Below are positions 6,725 through 8,908 of a stretch of 8,908 bases of DNA, one piece after another; within the stretch, counting starts at the first letter, position 1; each line of letters starts with the position of its first letter. Both the position numbers and the translations under genes were made by a program. The stretch covers positions 1 to 8,908 of the forward strand of contig CAMDAL010000157.1 of assembly GCA_945888565.1 (NCBI GenBank), in the 5' to 3' direction. The notes under the pieces are model-generated. The model did no database searches. It had not been told where the DNA came from and saw nothing but the letters and a program-made list of their open reading frames with translations. This DNA is from Devosia equisanguinis (GTDB lineage: Bacteria > Pseudomonadota > Alphaproteobacteria > Rhizobiales > Devosiaceae).

Positions 6725-7199
6725 CCGTTCAACGGTCTCGAACAGATGCCGGCGGCCGACGCCGAGCGCGCCCTCGACGCCATGGGAAGGCGGGCAAGAA
6801 GGGCGGCGCGGAGCTCAAGGACTTGGCGAAGGAGTTCCCGGCGCTGACCGCGTCGGCACAGTTCCTCGGCATGGAAGGCGTCGTCGCCGTCTCCGATCTC
6901 GCCGCGGCCCTCGAAGTCGCTCGCAAGGGCGCCGCCGATGGCGCCCAGGCGGCGAACAACATGGCCAACTTCATGCGGAAGCTGACCACTAAGGAGACGA
7001 TCACTTCGACAAATTCGTCGTGAAAGTATCCAAGGAGCTCAAGTACGCCGTCGACAACGGGATCAGCCCGGTCGAGCACATGCTGATGATGCTCGACAAG
7101 GTGTCGAAGGGCGGCGACGCCGAGGTCGTCGCCAGCATCTTCGGCGACAAGCAGGTGCTGGAGTTCATCCGGCCGATGCTCGCCAACATGGACGATTAT
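6725..7199 (+). pseudogene. Phage tail tape measure protein fragment, frameshifted (prophage remnant)
   Basis: About 158 residues of a tail tape measure protein core are readable if three frames are joined. Frame 1 piece: FNGLEQMPAADAERALDAMG up to about 6786. Frame 2 piece from about 6787: KAGKKGGAELKDLAKEF, then GMEGVVAVSDLAAALEVAR and AQAANNMANFMRKL, to about 7000. Frame 3 piece from about 7002: HFDKFVVKVSKELKYAV, NGISPVEHMLMMLDKV, then IFGDKQVLEFIRPMLANMDDY. The patterns 'DAMgKAGK.G..ELKD.A', 'A.NN.aNFm.KL' and 'FGD.QVL.F.RPM..N.deY' are typical of this family. Each frame change equals one missing base. Intact proteins are far longer (600 residues or more), and no other phage gene is present, so this is a dead relic. 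It cannot be read as one protein and has no plausible start. Sequencing error could explain the frameshifts but not the missing ends. Confidence 0.75.
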
Positions 7200-7228
7200 C
7201 CCCACCAGACACAGCACCTGGCTCGCCG

Positions 7229-8212
7229 CTATGGCTTTCGGGCGAAGTCGCCGCTTTGCGTGGCGATCCAGCGTCGGAGGGCCGCGAGGTAGAGGCGGCG
7301 GGGCCATGGCTGCGGCGTCGAGAGCGCCCAGCTCAGGTGTAGCTTGTCCAGCCAGCGGCGATAGACCACTGCGATAGAGGCGTCGTCGGTGCCGTAGCCG
7401 GAGGCCGGGTAGCAGGTGATTTCCCCGGAGAAAAGCGTCTCGCTGTCGGCCAGGAAGTCGATCCGCAGATAGTCAAAGCCCTGCCCGAGGATCGCTGCAA
7501 AGCGCACCGCTTCAAAGAACGAGGTGGGTAGCGCGAAGCCAGGCGGCAGCGTACTTCCCTCGGGGTCATCGACCGGGGTGCCATCGGGCCAGAAGTAGCC
7601 GACAGTGCTGTCTTCTGTCTTGAAATCGAGCGCACAGCTCCCGAGCACCGCCTCGCCATCGACCACGCGTACTGCGATATCGATGAGCGGGCGCCCGGCA
7701 CCGAACTGCCTCTCGACAAATATCTTCGAGGCGACCGGCCAGTAGGCCCATTCCTGTCCCTGCTCGAGCCAACCGAGTCGACGCTTGCCGGCGGAGGCAT
7801 CCAGCCAGCGGCGGAACTGGCGGTTCACTGCGTCGCGAGACATTTCCCCGCGGTGCGGCAGGTAGTTCTGGCCGGAGGCATTGTTGGTCTTGATGACGTG
7901 CCCGGGGGTCAGGAGTGCATCCGGAATGTCCTCCGGCCGATCACCCACCCAGAGTGTCTCGGCGGCCGGCAGATCGGGCAGGCGTGCGGCGATCCAGTCC
8001 TTGGTCGCCAGCTTGTCGGAGAACGTGACAAAGGCCGGGTTGTGGTCGAACAGCTTGCGCCACTGCACCAGTTCGCCTTGCACTCGGGGCGTCGCGAGGT
8101 TGGGCCATTTGCCGACGCGGCGATGATATCGCAGTACGAAGGTCGGGCGGGTCAGAAAGTACCAGGCGTTGGTCAGGGCGAAGATGGCCCGGTCCGGCAA
8201 TGAGGTCGGCAC
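7229..8212 (-). CDS. TupA-like ATP-grasp family protein
   Basis: Predicted cytoplasmic ATP-grasp ligase, 327 residues, about full length for the TupA-like group. TupA acts in teichuronopeptide synthesis in Bacillus, and relatives often sit in surface polysaccharide clusters; the reaction here is unknown. Visible are FVTFSDKLATKDWIAARLP at 61-79 (the family's DK..v.R.yv region), HVIKTNNASG at 105-114 (nucleotide-binding Lys108 and a Gly-rich turn), GQEWAYW at 152-158, KIFVERQF at 163-170, and YLRIDFL at 248-254 with FSGEITCYPASG at 261-272, the ATP-grasp Mg2+ acids. The usual DYK before the second half is DIA (178-180), so it is a divergent member. The start is GTG 8212, supported by GGAG 8 nt upstream. 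It points toward the phage remnant and the sugar operon and lies downstream of a second TupA-like gene. No signal peptide or membrane helix is evident. Confidence 0.8.
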   Translation of the reverse strand: MPTSLPDRAIFALTNAWYFLTRPTFVLRYHRRVGKWPNLATPRVQGELVQWRKLFDHNPAFVTFSDKLATKDWIAARLPDLPAAETLWVGDRPEDIPDALLTPGHVIKTNNASGQNYLPHRGEMSRDAVNRQFRRWLDASAGKRRLGWLEQGQEWAYWPVASKIFVERQFGAGRPLIDIAVRVVDGEAVLGSCALDFKTEDSTVGYFWPDGTPVDDPEGSTLPPGFALPTSFFEAVRFAAILGQGFDYLRIDFLADSETLFSGEITCYPASGYGTDDASIAVVYRRWLDKLHLSWALSTPQPWPRRLYLAALRRWIATQSGDFARKP

Positions 8213-8427
8213 GTGGTCTGCTCCGTGATGGAGGTCAGGCGATTGAGTTGGCTCAGCCGGGCTTGGTCTTCTTCCAGCGCTCTATAGCCATGTTACGTTT
8301 CTGGCGCTACCGGCGGTCGAGGAAGAAGATGCCGTTGACCTGATAGATTTCACGCGAAGCGAAGCGCCCCGGAAGGCAGCCAGGTAGACTCGACGAGGCC
8401 ATGGATCGAACTGGCATCGCGAGCGGC
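8213..8427 (-). other. Spacer between the two TupA-like genes
   Basis: 215 bases with no convincing gene. A short minus-strand frame ending at 8307 holds the string FASREIYQVNGIFFLDRR, but it overlaps the upstream gene in another frame and matches no family I recognise. No terminator or clear promoter was seen, only the Shine-Dalgarno site for GTG 8212. The gap is long for an operon in this compact DNA. Confidence 0.4.
8221..8224 (-). promoter_or_regulatory. Ribosome binding site supporting the GTG start at 8212
   Basis: GGAG on the minus strand, 8 nt before GTG 8212. No ATG is available near the N terminus, so this site is the main support for the chosen start. Confidence 0.55.
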
Positions 8428-8908
8428 TCAAGCCGGCGAACCATCTGGCCATAGGGCACCGATTTGCAGGTCGTACTGCCTGGGCATGCGGAACAGTCCC
8501 GATTGAGGATAGAAGGTCGCCTCTCCGAAGCGCGGCCGACCGCTGATCTCATAGAGGTCGATCCGAACGAACGGAAAGTCCCGGGCCAGAATCTCGGCGC
8601 CAGCGATCATGTCGTGGTAGCTCTCCGGACGTTGCGGAACATCGGCGCCCCCATAGTCGCCGTACGAGTTCATGACATACGGCAGCCGCTTCCAGTCGCG
8701 ATCGAAGGTCGCACGCTGCACGCCGGCCGGTCCGAAGCGGTTCCAGTTCATGGACGTGAAGGCGAACTTGCCACCGAAGAGATAGAGCTTGTAGTCGGGT
8801 GGAGCATCACCCAGACCGAGGAATGGCTCGACCAAGACCTGTGGGGTAATTCGGGTGTAGGCCCATTCGACCAACCGCCGACCATATGGACGGGCCAACT
8901 GGCGGGCG
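8428..8908 (-). CDS. TupA-like ATP-grasp family protein (C-terminal part, cut by window edge)
   Basis: The last 159 residues of a second TupA-like protein; the frame is open to the window edge, so the true start lies outside. It contains VEWAYTRITPQVLVEPFLG (the EW.Y ... E pattern), PPDYKLYLFGGKFAF (the canonical DYK that the neighbouring copy lacks), FDRDWKRLPY, FPFVRIDLYE and PRFGEATFYPQSGLFR, the last two holding the Asp and Glu expected to bind Mg-ATP. The end, YDLQIGALWPDGSPA, fits a natural C terminus, so the protein looks intact on this side. A TTG at 8898 could be mistaken for a start but would remove the ATP-binding N-terminal half. It lies 215 nt upstream of the other TupA-like gene on the same strand, possibly cotranscribed. 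Product chemistry is unknown; a role in cell-surface polysaccharide synthesis is inferred from the family only. Confidence 0.85.
   Translation of the reverse strand, partial: ARQLARPYGRRLVEWAYTRITPQVLVEPFLGLGDAPPDYKLYLFGGKFAFTSMNWNRFGPAGVQRATFDRDWKRLPYVMNSYGDYGGADVPQRPESYHDMIAGAEILARDFPFVRIDLYEISGRPRFGEATFYPQSGLFRMPRQYDLQIGALWPDGSPA

Noticed and set aside
6700..7023. Plus-strand frame as an intact small gene of 108 codons
   Set aside because: Its first third is Arg-rich shadow sequence; only the later part matches tape measure protein, and the match continues in other frames on both sides.
7329..7815. Repeated 14-mer tccagccagcggcg in two places of the first TupA-like gene
   Set aside because: Both copies encode RRWLD-type segments of the same protein (residues 134-138 and 285-289); codon preference explains the identity.
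8307..8552. 81-codon minus-strand frame between and overlapping the TupA-like genes
   Set aside because: It overlaps the conserved C terminus of the upstream gene in another frame and shows no recognisable domain.

Overview
The window is GC-rich, tightly packed bacterial DNA with good Shine-Dalgarno sites and overlapping stop/start codons. Gene content and codon style suggest an alphaproteobacterium, most likely Hyphomicrobiales (Rhizobiales); this is inferred, since no marker gene is present. No rRNA, tRNA, CRISPR array or complete insertion sequence was seen.

Bases 1-1882 hold the transport and control part. The minus strand carries the N-terminal 191 residues of a secreted family-5 (peptide/opine/sugar type) ABC transporter solute-binding protein, cut by the left edge, and behind it a DeoR-family repressor. 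A 30-bp sequence with CG every 10 bp occurs twice, once upstream of the binding-protein gene (717-746, minus) and once in the divergent promoter region before the catabolic operon (1776-1805, plus). It is a strong candidate for the repressor's operator.

Bases 1883-6642 are one four-gene plus-strand operon: an L-fucose/L-arabinose isomerase-like protein, a transketolase split into N- and C-terminal subunits, and an FGGY kinase of the glycerol kinase branch with two glycerol-contact positions changed. Gaps are 10 nt, then overlaps of 1 and 4 nt. Read as a pathway, an unusual sugar enters by the ABC transporter, is isomerised to a ketose, phosphorylated, and cleaved by transfer of a two-carbon unit. 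The known system with most similar logic is D-apiose catabolism (isomerase, apulose kinase, two-subunit apulose-4-phosphate transketolase). The substrate here cannot be fixed from sequence.

Bases 6643-7228 contain a decayed fragment of a phage tail tape measure protein, spread over three reading frames by two apparent one-base losses. Bases 7229-8908 (minus) hold two tandem TupA-like ATP-grasp proteins, the second cut by the right edge, of the sort often found with surface polysaccharide genes. The phage scar separates this convergent block from the sugar operon.
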